Shown: piece after piece, positions 36,221 to 45,880 of the stretch
Layout: each line of letters starts with the position of its first letter
Position numbering within the stretch: position 1 is the stretch's first letter
Assembly (NCBI GenBank): GCA_964624075.1
Contig: CAZUWH010000002.1
Span: 1-64,000, forward strand
Length of the DNA: 64,000 bases
DNA from: CAZUWH01 sp964624075
GTDB lineage: Bacteria; Pseudomonadota; Alphaproteobacteria; Rhodospirillales; Rhodospirillaceae
Direction of reading: 5' to 3'
Notes under the pieces: generated by a model
What the model was told of the DNA's origin: nothing
The model's input: only the letters and a program-made list of their open reading frames with translations
Databases searched by the model: none
Made by a program: the position numbers and the translations under genes

Positions 36221-37130
36221 GTGCCGCGCACCTTCTTTCCGCATCTTCGTCTTCGTGCTGGCGACGGTTGGCGTCTATGCCTACGTCGGCCAGCTTGTCC
36301 CGCAGTTCGAGGAGCATCCGCCGGCGAAAAAGGTGATCAGGGAAGGCACGGCTCCTGAGGAGCTGGTCGCCATCGGCCAGGAACTGCTGCGCAGCAAGGG
36401 GGGGTGTCTGATCTGCCACAAGGACACCGAAACCGGCAACGAGCGCGGCACCGACCTGCGCCAGGCGGCCGGCAGGGCACCATCACGCAAGCCACCTCTG
36501 TCCGGCGAGGATTACCTGCTCGAGTCCCTCACCGATCCCGATGCCTTTCTGGTCGAGGGCTATCCGAAAAGGATGCCATCTGCCCTGAGGTCGCGTCAGC
36601 CAACCTGACCCCGGTCGAGATCAAGGCGGTGGTGGCCTATCTCCAGTCGCTCGGCGGGCTTACGCCCACCGTCACGGCCGAAGACGTCGCCCAGTCGAAG
36701 CAGAGGATGGAACCCGTCCACCGCGGCCGCGCCCTGATGGACCAGCACGGTTGCACTGGCTGCCATATGGTGGATGGTGAAGGCGGCGAGGTCGAGCCGG
36801 TCCTGACCGAGGTTGCCCGTCGCCGCGGGCCGGCCGAGATCCTAACGAAGATCGCCGATCCCACCACCTGGATTGCCGAAGACTTCGAGGCCGGCATCAT
36901 GCCGCCCGGCACTGAAATACCCGAGGGGGGGATCGCATGGAGATCGTCGCCTACCTTGCCGGCCTGTCCTGGAATGCAACCGGGGCCGCCTCGCCCTGGT
37001 CCCATGAGGGTGTGCGGCTCTGGCTCGTCATCCTGGTGTTCACAACCTGGGTATGCTGGGGACACTGGCCCTGGCGCGTCGCGCAGATGGCACGTCATCG
37101 GTACGACGCGAAGAGAGGCTGGGGCCATGA
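36221..37130 (+). pseudogene. relic of a membrane-anchored di-haem cytochrome c
   Basis: GTG 36221 starts PRTFF, which continues after a one-base shift as RIFVFVLATVGVYAYVGQLV, a membrane anchor. Two haem sites remain visible: GGCLICHKD (about 36405) and HGCTGCHMVDGEG (about 36750). Between them the frame shifts near 36575. A second hydrophobic stretch VRLWLVILVF and the end GMLGTLALARR close the gene, which again requires one shift near 37050. The last TGA overlaps the next ATG (37127), typical of an operon. Both CxxCH motifs are intact although the gene is broken. Confidence 0.8.
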
Positions 37131-37877
37131 TCGTCCGCTTCACGTTGCCGCTTGCCGTTCTCGTGTGACTCGGCGTTCTGGTTGGCTTCCGGCTGCTGGT
37201 GCGGCCACCTGTTCCGGCCAGCGTGCTGACCATCTACATGGTCCTGGTGACAGCGGCAATCCTCTTGTTCGTCGTTGCAAACGAGAAACGCTTCCAGGCT
37301 TTCGCCGCACCGTTGTGCGCCGTGTTCGCGGGCCCGGGCCCAACGCCTCGTGCAGGCCATCGTCCTTGCCGGCATTCCAGTGCTGGCCGGCTGGGGAGCA
37401 TTCCTATGGACAGCGCCCTCGCTCGATGCCCCGTTCGAGCCGCGGGTCATCCATCCCCAGCCACCCGGCGTTTTTACCTTTCGGGGCAGACAGGTGGAAC
37501 TAGCCGGTCTTATCAACCCCTTGTGCACCGATGCCGGGCAACTTGCCGCCGGCATCGCCGAGGGCAAGCGGATCTATTACCGGAACTACTTCTTCTGCCA
37601 TGGCGATACATTGGCCGGCGACGGTCCTTTCGCGTCCACGTTCAGTCCCCGGCCGGCCAATTTCCGTGACGTCGGCACCATTACCATGCTTCAGGAGTCC
37701 TTCGTGTTCTGGCGCGTTTCGACCGGCGGACCAGGACTGCCCAAGGGGGGCGACGCCCTGGAACTCGGCCATGCCCGTCTGGTAGGACTTCCTGTCCAAG
37801 GACGAGGTGTGGCGAGCGATCCTCTACATCTACGCCGGCTCCGGGCGCCACCCCGCGAAGCTGGGAGGAGGCCCTTC
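37127..37877 (+). pseudogene. relic of a membrane-bound cytochrome c with a damaged haem site
   Basis: MIVRFTLPLAVLV is followed by an in-frame TGA (37166) and then VPASVLTIYMVLVTAAILLF, giving two membrane segments; after a frameshift near 37330, QAIVLAGIPVLAGWGAFLWT continues. The cytochrome domain has GKRIYYRNYFFCHGDTLAGD and TMLQESFVFWRVSTGGPGLP. The haem motif should read CFFCH but has Tyr in place of the first Cys (TAC at 37587). Another shift near 37745 affects the end. So the gene carries stop, frameshift and active-site damage together. Confidence 0.8.
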
Positions 37878-38503
37878 ATGCGAGCTACTGACCTTTGCCG
37901 GATTGCCACCATGGTTCTGGTTCTTCTCCCCCTCGCCGGGCCAGCAGCGGCCGAGATGACCATGGAGCCGGCTGGAATGGCGCCAATCCTGGCCGATCCG
38001 GCGCTGGGCAGGCAACTCTACGAGGATCGCTGCGCCCAGTGCCATGGCATGGAGGGCAAAGGGTGACGGCCCGGCCGCCGACTTCGTCCATCCCCACCCG
38101 CGCGACTTCACCCTGGCACTGTACAAGGTGCGTTCGACGCCATCGGGCCGGGTGCCCACCGACCACGACCTGTTCCGCGTCATCAACGAGGGCCTGCCCG
38201 GCACCTCGATGCCGGCCTGGAAGAAGTACCTGCCGTAGTGCCATGGCCGCTTCGGACGTGGCGACGGGGTGTCGGCCAGGGGCCTGAAGGACGACTGGGG
38301 CCAGCCAATCCGGCTGGTGGACTTCCGAAAAGTTGGTGCTTCCGTAGCGGTGACCGCATCGAGGACATCTACCGTACCTTCACCACCGGCTTCAACGGTA
38401 CGCCGATGCCGGCCTTCGTGGACAGCATCCCTAAGACGGAAGACCGCGCTGGGCGCTGGCCGCCTACGTGAAGAGCCTGTCGCGACCGATGCAGACCGGG
38501 TAG
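37878..38503 (+). pseudogene. relic of a periplasmic cytochrome c
   Basis: The ATG begins a good signal peptide (RIATMVLVLLPLAGPAAAE) and then LYEDRCAQCHGMEGKG with an intact CxxCH. Shortly after, a one-base shift occurs at about 38063 and the frame changes to FVHPHPRDFTLALYKVRST and VINEGLPGTSMPAWKKYLP, which meets TAG 38236. A second haem-like piece CHGRFGRGDGVS follows. The end IEDIYRTFTTGFNGTPMPAF and VKSLSRPMQTG ends at TAG 38501, and a GTG for the next gene follows at once. The structure resembles electron-donating cytochromes of dimethyl sulfoxide reductase-family complexes. Confidence 0.78.
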
Positions 38504-39150
38504 GTGCTGAAGGTCGGACGGGTCGAAGGCCCGATCCCGACCAGCCCCGATGACCCAGCGTGGGAACAGGCCGCGTTGCTCGACGTGCCGCTCGCCGGTC
38601 AGATCATCCTCGAGCCCCGCTGGTTCAAACCGGCGCATGACATCGTCACGGCGCGGGCGATGTACAACGACGATGAACTAGCGGTTTTTCTGGAATGGGA
38701 TGACGGCACCGGCAACACCGGCGCCAACGGCAAGCCCGCCGATCAGGTGGCGCTGCAATGGCCGCTGGAAGAGGCGGCCTGGCTAGCCGGTGAAAAACCG
38801 TATTTCATCCTGGGTAACCGCGGGCACGACGTCGACTACTGGTGGCGGGCGAGTACGGGCCTCGAGCGTGTCCGTGCTTTCGGCCACGACCGCACCGAAA
38901 CCGTGCCAGCCGGCACGGTGCAGGCGGAAGGCCTGCTATGAGAATGACCACAGTACCGCGTCATCCTGCACCGTGCTCTGGCGGTAGCCGGCGACCATGA
39001 AGCCACATGGGCACCCGGCCAGTTCATCCCCGTCGCCTTCCATCTGTGGGATGGCGCGCATGATGAGGACAGCCTGAAGGGCGCCATCTTAAGCTGGTAC
39101 TACGTTCTGCTCGAACCGAGGACACCGCCTGCCGTCTATCTATGGCCGGG
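38504..39150 (+). pseudogene. relic of an ethylbenzene dehydrogenase-type haem b protein
   Basis: Starting at GTG 38504, WEQAALLDVPLAGQIILEPR, ITARAMYNDDELAVFLEWDD (here VTARAMYNDDELAVFLEWDD) and DQVALQWP match the EB_dh haem-binding domain known as the gamma subunit of ethylbenzene dehydrogenase, selenate or chlorate reductase-like complexes. A TGA at 38939 interrupts it; GQFIPVAFHLWDGAHDED and SLKGAILSWYYVLLEP continue after it, ending in a membrane segment (VYLWPGLLGLVVLTFL) that runs without a break into SCO1 sequence. A deletion has therefore fused its end to the next gene. Confidence 0.78.
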
Positions 39151-39575
39151 CCTGCTCGGGCTTGTGGTGCTGACCTTTCTCTATACACACTGCACCGGCA
39201 TCTGTCCCCTGATGCTGTCCACTATGGTTGCGGCCTTGGACATGTTAACTCTACGGGAGCGGGTCCGTTTCCTTGGGCTGACCGTCGATCCGGCCCGCGA
39301 CATGCCCGCCCGCCTCAGGGCCTTCATGGCCGAGCGCGGTCTGGAGGCGGAGCAACTGGCACCTGTTGACTGGTGGCATGCAACAGGTCGCCCACGTTCT
39401 AGCCGACTACGGCGTGGTGGCCTGTCCGGCGCCACAGGGCGATTTCGTTCACAACAGTGTGTTCGTGATCATCGATAAAGCGGGCCGCGCGCGGGTCGAA
39501 TTGCATAGCGCGGCGACACCGGCCGACGCTCTTACTGCCAAGATCCATTCTGTCCTGCCCTCAGGAAGACCGTGA
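39151..39575 (+). pseudogene. relic of an SCO1/SenC copper chaperone
   Basis: FLYTHCTGICPLMLSTMVAA carries the copper-binding pair of SCO proteins (CxxxC: Cys-Thr-Gly-Ile-Cys), followed by RFLGLTVDPARDMPARLRAF. After a shift near 39380 the text QQVAHVLADYGVVACPAPQG and FVHNSVFVIIDKAGRARVEL follows; the His of VHNS is the third copper ligand. The amino-terminal third of SCO1, including its signal anchor, is missing because of the fusion to the preceding gene. SCO1 delivers copper to haem-copper oxidases or protects periplasmic thiols. The TGA overlaps the start of the next gene. Confidence 0.8.
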
Positions 39576-40849
39576 TGTACCAATCCCTTTACATACCCTG
39601 CGACAACTCGGCCCACGCTCTGGCCAGGCTCGATAGCGCCATCGCCATTGCCAGGGCCTGTGGGGCGCAGATCGCGGCTAGCCATGTTTTGGCCACCGCC
39701 CTGCACGACCGCCACTTCCGCCAGATGGAAAGCGGCCTGCCCGAACCCTACCGGATCGAGGACAAGCTGGTCGAAAGCCGCGACATCTACGATGATCTCA
39801 TCACCCGCGGACTGTCGATCATTTCCGGCTCCTACCTCGACGTCGCCACGGAAGCGCTGCTGCACGGCCGGGCTCGACTACGCACGGGTGTCGCTCGAAG
39901 GCCGGAACTGGCAGCGGCTGGTCGCCGACATTACAGCGTCTGACGGGTGGCGCGGCGCATCGACCTCGATTTGCTGGTGGTGAGGCAAACCGACGCCACG
40001 GCCCCCGATCCCATCATCGTCGCCATCGACGGCAGTGCGCAGAGCTTCCGGCGGACTCAAGGTGGCGCTGGTGCTCAGACGTTGGCTCAACCGCCCAGTG
40101 GAGACAGTGGCCGCTTTCGATCCCTATTTCCACTCTGTTGCCTTTAATGGCATCGCGCACGTGCTGTCACCGGAAGCGGCGTCTATCTTCCGTTCCAAGG
40201 AACGGGAGAAGCTGCATGCGGACATCATTGACCACGGCCTGGCCAGGATCTACCAGGCCAACCTCGACATTGCCGTCCGCATCGCCGCCGCCGAAGGGGG
40301 GCCTGAAGACGACTCTTCTGGCCGGCAAGTCCTTCGAACAGCTGCTGAAGTTTGCCCGCGAATGCAGGCCTTGGCTCCTGTGCTGGGGCGGACCGGCGTT
40401 CATGCCGAGGGAGGCGGATCTGGGCAGCACCACCGAAAACCTGCTGCGTCTTTCGCCCTGCAATCTGCTGCTGGTGGCCCGCATCCTTACGCCGGCTATC
40501 AAGGCGGTCGCCGAGACCACCATGACCTGGACCTGGCAAGCTAAGACCCGCATGGCGCGGGTGCCGGCCGCCGTTCAGAGCATGGCGCGCCAGGCGGTCC
40601 TGCATTATGCCGCGCAGCAGGGTCATACGGTCATCACCTCCGACGTCATCGGCGCCTGCCTCAAGACCCTGATGCCGACGAGGGCGCTGGAGACAATGAC
40701 GACTACTGTCACCTGCACGTATCGAATCCATGGCACGGACGCGCGGGGCGGCCAGGGTGACGACGGCCATCGCCGGGAAGGCGCTGGCCGAAAGTCGCCG
40801 GCTGTTCGCCGGCGTACTGGGTAAAACGGCGGTGAGTCTGCTGCCATGA
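39572..40849 (+). pseudogene. relic of a tandem universal stress protein with PCP_red-like tail
   Basis: YQSLYIPCDNSAHALARLDS is the start of a UspA domain; a second one is readable at DPIIVAIDGSAQSF (40010) with LRRWLNRPVETVAAFDPYFH. Pieces ARIYQANLDIAVRIAA and LGSTTENLLRLSPCNLLLVA close the second domain. The carboxyl end WTWQAKTRMARVPAAVQSMA and AVLHYAAQQGHTVITSDVIG resembles the protochlorophyllide-reductase-like domain (PCP_red) sometimes fused to such proteins. Several frameshifts (about 39870, 39950, 40050, 40300, 40700) break the gene. The next gene overlaps its last codon. Confidence 0.72.
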
Positions 40850-42036
40850 GGGATCTCCAGCTGGTGTCTTGGAACCTGACACGGCGCTGCAATCTCGCCT
40901 GTGGCCACTGCTACCTCGATGCCACCCTGTCGTCTGGCCGAAGACGATGATGACGCGATGTCTACGGCGGAGGCGCTCTCCGTCATCGACCAGGTTGCCG
41001 CTCTGGCCCCGGAGGCCATGCTCATCCTGGCCGGTAGGGAGCCGCTTTTGCGTGCGGATCTGGAGGAACTGGTGACGGCTGCCGCTCGTCGTGGTTTGCC
41101 GGTCGTTGTGGGGAGCAATGGCATGTCTCTTCTTCCGTCCCGCGCCACTTCCCTGCGCCAGGCCGGGGTGATAGGGATCGGAATCAGTCTCGATTCCGCC
41201 ACGCCTGATTTCCATGACCGGTTGCACGGACGACCCGGAGCATGGGGGGTTGCCATCGTGGGAAGCGCGGCAGCATACGCTGCGGGGTTGTCAGTTCTGC
41301 TCCAGGCCACCCTGTTCTCAGATAATCGCCACGAGATTGTCACCATTGTCGCTCTAGCACGGGATCTAGGTGTTTCCGTCCTTAATTTCTTCTTTTTTGT
41401 CTGTACCGGACGAGGCGTTACCCAGACCAACCTGTCATCTGCCGACTACGAGGCCAGTCTCACGGCTGTGCTCGCTGTTCAGGCCGCCTGTCCAGACATG
41501 ATCATCCGCGCCCGCTGCGCCCCCTACGTGCGTCGTCTGCTGGGGGTGAAACAGGGCGAGAGGCGGGGAAGCTTCGCCGACTGGTCGAGCGCCTGTCTGG
41601 CGGGACGGTCCTATCTCCGTATCACCCCGACCGGAGAGGTCACCCCGTGTCCCTATATGCCGCTGGCGGTCGGAAGCTTGCGCACCATGCCACTGGCCGA
41701 GATCTGGAACAATGCCCAGTCCCTGCGGCGTCTGCGCGAGGAAATGCCGAGCGGCAAATGCTGAATTTACGACTATAGATTGAGTTATGGTGGTTGCCGC
41801 GCCCGCGCCTTGGCCATCTACGGCGACCTGATGGCTAAGGACGGCAAGTGTGCCTACGAAAAAAGCCGCCTGCCGCTGTGGCCGAGGAAGCAGGCTGCTC
41901 CCCGGAGGGTGTCGACGGGGTATTGCCTGGCATCCCGAAGTGGCCGCCATGCTGGCGCGTATTCCCGGCTTCGCGCGCGGGCGCGCGCGAAGCCGAATTG
42001 GAAACACGAGCGCAGGCGGCGGGTCTCGGTGACGTG
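40846..42036 (+). pseudogene. relic of a radical SAM/SPASM protein with PCP_red-like tail
   Basis: MRDLQLVSWNLTRRCNLACG is followed by HCYLD, the CxxxCxxC radical SAM site (CNLACGHC). A frameshift near 40925 leads into a long intact stretch (MLILAGREPLLRADLEELV; VVGSNGMSLLP; GISLDSATPDFHDRLHG). The SPASM part CAPYVRRLLGV, PTGEVTPCPYMPLAVGSLR and IWNNAQSLRRLREEMPSGKC is followed by TGA 41762 and IYDYRLSYGGCRARA, in which two expected cysteines are Tyr (41768 and 41786). The tail WHPEVAAMLARIPGFARGRA is PCP_red-like. Similar proteins (NirJ/AhbD/PqqE type) act in haem modification. The tail meets the relic of the opposite gene. Confidence 0.8.
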
Positions 42037-43046
42037 ACCGGCAGGCGCGCGCCCCGCAAACAGGGTGGAGGAGAACAGTATCCCGAGCATGTCTTGTTCT
42101 TCACGTGATGGGGTGAGAAAACCGAGACCGTCGAGACGGTGACCGACATCACCTGCCAGGTATCCCAGAAACACCACGGCAAGCGCATTCGCTGCTACGT
42201 CGTCGAGCGGCACCAGCAGTCGCGCCGTGGCATAGGTCGGCAGGGCAACGAGAACGCTGCGCGCGGCAATTGCCAGGCTCTGGTTTCCCTCGGCAACCGA
42301 GACCCGGAACCAGCCGTTCGGTAATGGCGTAATCCTTTCTGCGCGCACGCCGAGTCGCAGCTGGTGACTAAGCCGCTCCGCCAGGGCCCATGGCAGGGTG
42401 GCAAGCCCGTCACGAAACGAGAACAGGCTGCAACGGCCGAATCGTGGCCCTGTGCCCTTTCTCTCTATGCGCGAACGGAGAATGCCGCCCGTGACCGGAG
42501 CCATATCGCCGCTCCAGCCGCTTCAGTTCGGGGAAGAGCGCTGCAACCGACAGGGCTGCCGGGTCTCCCGCGTACAGACCGCCGACCAGAGGGTCGAAGA
42601 CGTAGTCGAGCAGTTTCGCACTGAACCGCCGGCGCACGAAACCGGCAACCGTCTCGTCCTCCGGCTTCGCCCAGATGAACGGCTCGGCGAGCAGTCTCGC
42701 CCGCCCGGCCAGGGTAAAAAAGCGCGACGAGAGGAAGCGATACGGCGACGGGAAGAGGCCGGATGAGGCCAACGCGCACGAGGCAGCGGTGACGAACGCT
42801 GCTACCCTGCTCGATCTGTTCCTTCCCGACGCCGTGATGCGCAATCAACGCCTCGGCCGCTGGCGCCACCATGCTGGTCGGGCCGTGTTCCATGAGGAAC
42901 CCGTCGATGCGCTCACTCCGGATCCGGCCGCCGGCTGAGAGGCAGCGGTCCACGACCAGCACCTCGTGCCCGGCTTCTCTCAGATGGAAAGCGGCCGTCA
43001 ATCCGGAAATGCCTGCGCCGAGAATGATGACACCCGTGGTCTGCAT
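42030..43046 (-). pseudogene. relic of a protoporphyrinogen oxidase (HemG/HemY type)
   Basis: Reading leftward, VIILGAGISGLTAAFHLREA is the FAD-binding loop, followed by AGGRIRSERIDGFLMEHGPT, both typical of the flavin-dependent protoporphyrinogen oxidase family. Later, in other frames, AGDPAALSVAALFPELKRLE, LFSFRDGLATLPWALAERLS and LGFLTPSREEQDMLGILFSS match the central and substrate regions. The last 80 or so residues, with the second FAD motif, are gone; the relic ends where the convergent radical SAM gene ends. The enzyme oxidises protoporphyrinogen IX to protoporphyrin IX for haem. A second functional copy must lie elsewhere if haem is made. Confidence 0.8.
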
Positions 43047-43380
43047 GACCTGGCGCGACGCAGAGGCCGTGACAGTAGTTGACAGCGACTATCTCTACCG
43101 TGATAGGGGATTGTCGAGGGGGTGATGGTTCAGTCGTCGACTCATACGCCTCACAGCCGTTAGGATCACCCCCATCCAGCCCTCTCTCATCAGGGGGGAA
43201 GGCTTTGCCACGAAGTATCCGGCCGGGGGCTGACCGGTCAGTTTCCATTCAGCCGGCAGGTTTCTTTCCACCCTCTGGCGAGACATCTGCAGAAAAAGTC
43301 GAGGAATTCGGTGGCACGGGCCTTGCTCCCCCGGGAACGGAATTCGTTCGATTTGCGCGCGTCGTCTGGAAAGGGGAGCC

Positions 43381-44106
43381 ATGAGAACAGCATTTGCCCT
43401 GGCGGCTTTGGTGATGGGAACGCTTCTTGCCGTGCCGCCGGCAGGGGCCTACGAGGCCGGCAGCGTCCGCGGTGCCGTGAGCAGCAGGGTGACTTTCAAG
43501 GGAACGCCGCCCGCACCGCGGCCGATGGCGGTGACCAAGGATGCGGCCGTGTGCGGCAGCGGCGCGCGCGAGGTCGTCGATATGGCGACCAAGAGCGGCA
43601 TGCCCCAAAACGCCGTCGTCCATGTCGTCAAGATCGACAGGGGCAAGGGGGGGGGGGGGATCTTGACAGGCTGGTTCTGGACCAGAAGGGCTGTCGGTTC
43701 GTACCCAATGCCCTGGTCGTGAAGAAGGATGGCGACCTCACTGTGCGCAACTCCGACATGGTGCTCCACGACATCCATACCTACGAAATCATCGGCGCCG
43801 TGCGTCGGACCATGTTCAACGTCGGCCAGCCGGACAAGGGCGACCATTACCCAGCCGATCAAGACACAGCACTCCAGCGCCATCAAGATCGAATGCGACG
43901 CCCATGATTTCATGCATGCCTGGGCTTTCGCGGCGGAAAACCCGTATGTCGCCATGACCAGGGAGGACGGTTCCTTCTCCATCGATGGCCTGCCACCCGG
44001 TGGCTACGAACTGAAGGCTTGGCACCCGGTTCTCGGCGAGAAGACGATCGGCGTCAGCATCTAGAGCGGCGCCGTCGCCAACGCCTCCTTCGGGTTCTCC
44101 AACTGA
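43381..44106 (+). pseudogene. relic of a secreted cupredoxin-like protein
   Basis: A GGAAAGGGGAGCC site and ATG precede a clear signal peptide (TAFALAALVMGTLLAVPPAGAYE). The mature part begins SVRGAVSSRVTFKGTPPAPR. A run of 13 G at 43647-43659 throws the frame; beyond it GCRFVPNALVVKKDGDLTVR and NSDMVLHDIHTYEI follow in another frame with a His pair placed like a cupredoxin copper site. After a second shift (about 43850) IECDAHDFMHAWAFAAENPY and SFSIDGLPPGGYELKAWHPV complete the protein, with one TAG at 44062 before the true stop. Related proteins are found beside di-haem peroxidases and may donate electrons. Cited signal peptide residues begin at Thr 3. Confidence 0.7.
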
Positions 44107-44120
44107 ACGAGGATCGGGCA

Positions 44121-44741
44121 ATGTTAATGCTCAGGAAACGAACCAGATACTTAATGGCACCCCCCGCCCTTGCCCTGGCGGCCTGTATCAATCAGTCATT
44201 GGCGACTAGCCCCCCCATCGGCCACGATGGATTATCCGCCGCTTGCACCCCTGCCGGAGCTGGAGATCAAACCGAAAATGGCGGAGCTTGGGCGCCATTT
44301 CTTCTTTGCTGTTTGACCGCTACCTGAAGGGCGACAGCGCCGCCATCAGTGCCGAGGCTAAGGCCAGCCATGACCTGTTCACCGGCAAGGCTAACTGCAT
44401 CGCCTGCCACAACGGTCCTCTGGCCGCCAACGGCAAGCTGCACAGAACCGGCGTGCCCGAAACCCGGAGGAGGGTCTGGCACGCCGCTGCGGGCCATCAC
44501 CATACTGCGCCATTATGCGACCAGCGGCATGCCGAATTACATGGATGCCCGCACCGACGTTAGTTTCCATGCCATCAGCAAGGACAGGAAGGACATCGGT
44601 AAGTTCAACACCCCGTCTCTGCGCGATCTCAAATACACGGGCCCTTACATGCACAACGGCGTGTTTACCACGCTCGATCCCGTGGTCGTTGAGGCGCCGA
44701 AGATGCCAGCCTACCAGCCGCGCACTTTTAGCAGGAACTGA
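44121..44741 (+). pseudogene. relic of a di-haem cytochrome c peroxidase (IdrP-like, first copy)
   Basis: A lipoprotein-like leader (LAPPALALAACINQS; read PPALALAACINQS) leads in another frame to PPLAPLPELEIKPKMAELGR, the usual entry to the MauG/CcpA fold. The first haem domain is missing: the text jumps to LFDRYLKGDSAAISAEAKAS. The second haem site ANCIACHNGPLAANGKLH is intact, followed by the conserved FNTPSLRDLKYTGPYMHNGV. A segment near the end is also deleted. Length is about half of the family norm. Together with the next gene it resembles the peroxidase pair idrP1/idrP2 of iodate reductase loci. Confidence 0.78.
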
Positions 44742-44751
44742 GGGGGTCGCC

Positions 44752-45872
44752 ATGAACATCATGAACATGAAGGGGGAAACGATTGTTCTGGCCGCCGCCG
44801 TGACAGGGATGACGGCCGCCCTTGCCCACCGCGGGGGCTGCGTCTCCCAAGGTCCGGCCGCTAGAGGTTCTGCCGCCGGTTCCGGTGCCGGCCGACAACC
44901 CGATGTCGGCGGAGAAGGTGGAACTAGGCAGGAAATTGTTCTTCGATGCCAGCAGCCCATGCTCGGCCTGTCACAGTCCCGAACTGGGCTGGGGTGACGG
45001 CGGCGAGATTTCCCGCGGCTATCCGGGCACCACGCACTGGCGCAATTCGCCGACGGTTCTGAATGCCGCCTTCTACAACAAGATCTTCTGGGAAGGCAAT
45101 GTTATCGGTCTGGAGGCCCAGGCCTCTGCTGCGGCCGAAGGCAATGTTGCCGGCAACGGCGATCCGGCGATGATGGAAATGCGTCTGCGCTTCATTCCCG
45201 AGTACGTCGCCGCGTTCAAAAAGGTATTCGACACAGAATGGCCGCGCCTGACCCATGCCTATCAGGCCATCGCCGCCTTCGAACGCACCCTGATCTCTGA
45301 TCCGAAAAAGGTGCCGTTCAACCGCTGGGCCATGAGCGACAAGAAGGCCCTGTCGCAGGCTTGCCCTGCGCGGCAAGACTGTCTTCGAAGGCAGGGGAGG
45401 ATACATCGCCTGCCACAACGGACTACTCGCCTCCGACCAGAGACTCCATGCGCTCGGTGTGCCGGAGAACGAGGTGTTCAGGAGCAAGCCGCTGTTCCAG
45501 ATCACGCGCCGTTGGGAACACTACCAAAAGGGTATCACCGAGAAGGGCTACCGCGGTGCCGACCTGGACATGGGCTACTATTATCAGACCAAGAATCCCA
45601 AGGACAGCAGCAAGTTCCGCACGCCGTCCCTGTGCGAGCTAAAGTATACCGTGCCCTACATGCACAACGGTATCTTCTATACGCTGGATGAGGTGGTGGA
45701 CTTCTACGACGCCGGCGGCAGCGACAGCCCGAACAAGTCGCCGCTGCTTAGGCCGCTCGGCCTGGCGGATGCCGAGAAGAAGGACCTGGTGGCGTTCCTC
45801 GAGTCCTTGAGCATGGACGAGCTGCTGCTCGTTAAGCCGCCGCAATTACCCGATTACCAGGTCATGAAGTGA
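44752..45872 (+). pseudogene. relic of a di-haem cytochrome c peroxidase (IdrP-like, second copy)
   Basis: This copy is nearly full length. After a shift near 44830 the text PPVPVPADNPMSAEKVELGR and SSPCSACHSPELGWGDGGEI provides the first haem site (CSACH). THAYQAIAAFERTLISDPKK ends the first domain. A shift near 45355 precedes the second haem domain, where the motif reads GYIACHNGLLASDQRLHALG: Tyr (TAC 45402) stands in for the first Cys. The conserved KFRTPSLCELKYTVPYMHNG and LGLADAEKKDLVAFLESL follow in frame. Two shifts plus the lost haem ligand indicate inactivation. It would act in the periplasm, for example removing hydrogen peroxide made by the neighbouring oxidoreductase. Confidence 0.82.
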
Positions 45873-45880
45873 GGAGTGCC

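Noticed and set aside
40225..41430. A 401-codon open frame on the minus strand across the stress protein and radical SAM relics.
   Set aside because: The plus strand carries clear radical SAM and UspA motifs in the same place; the minus translation is Arg/Ser-rich without any recognisable motif.
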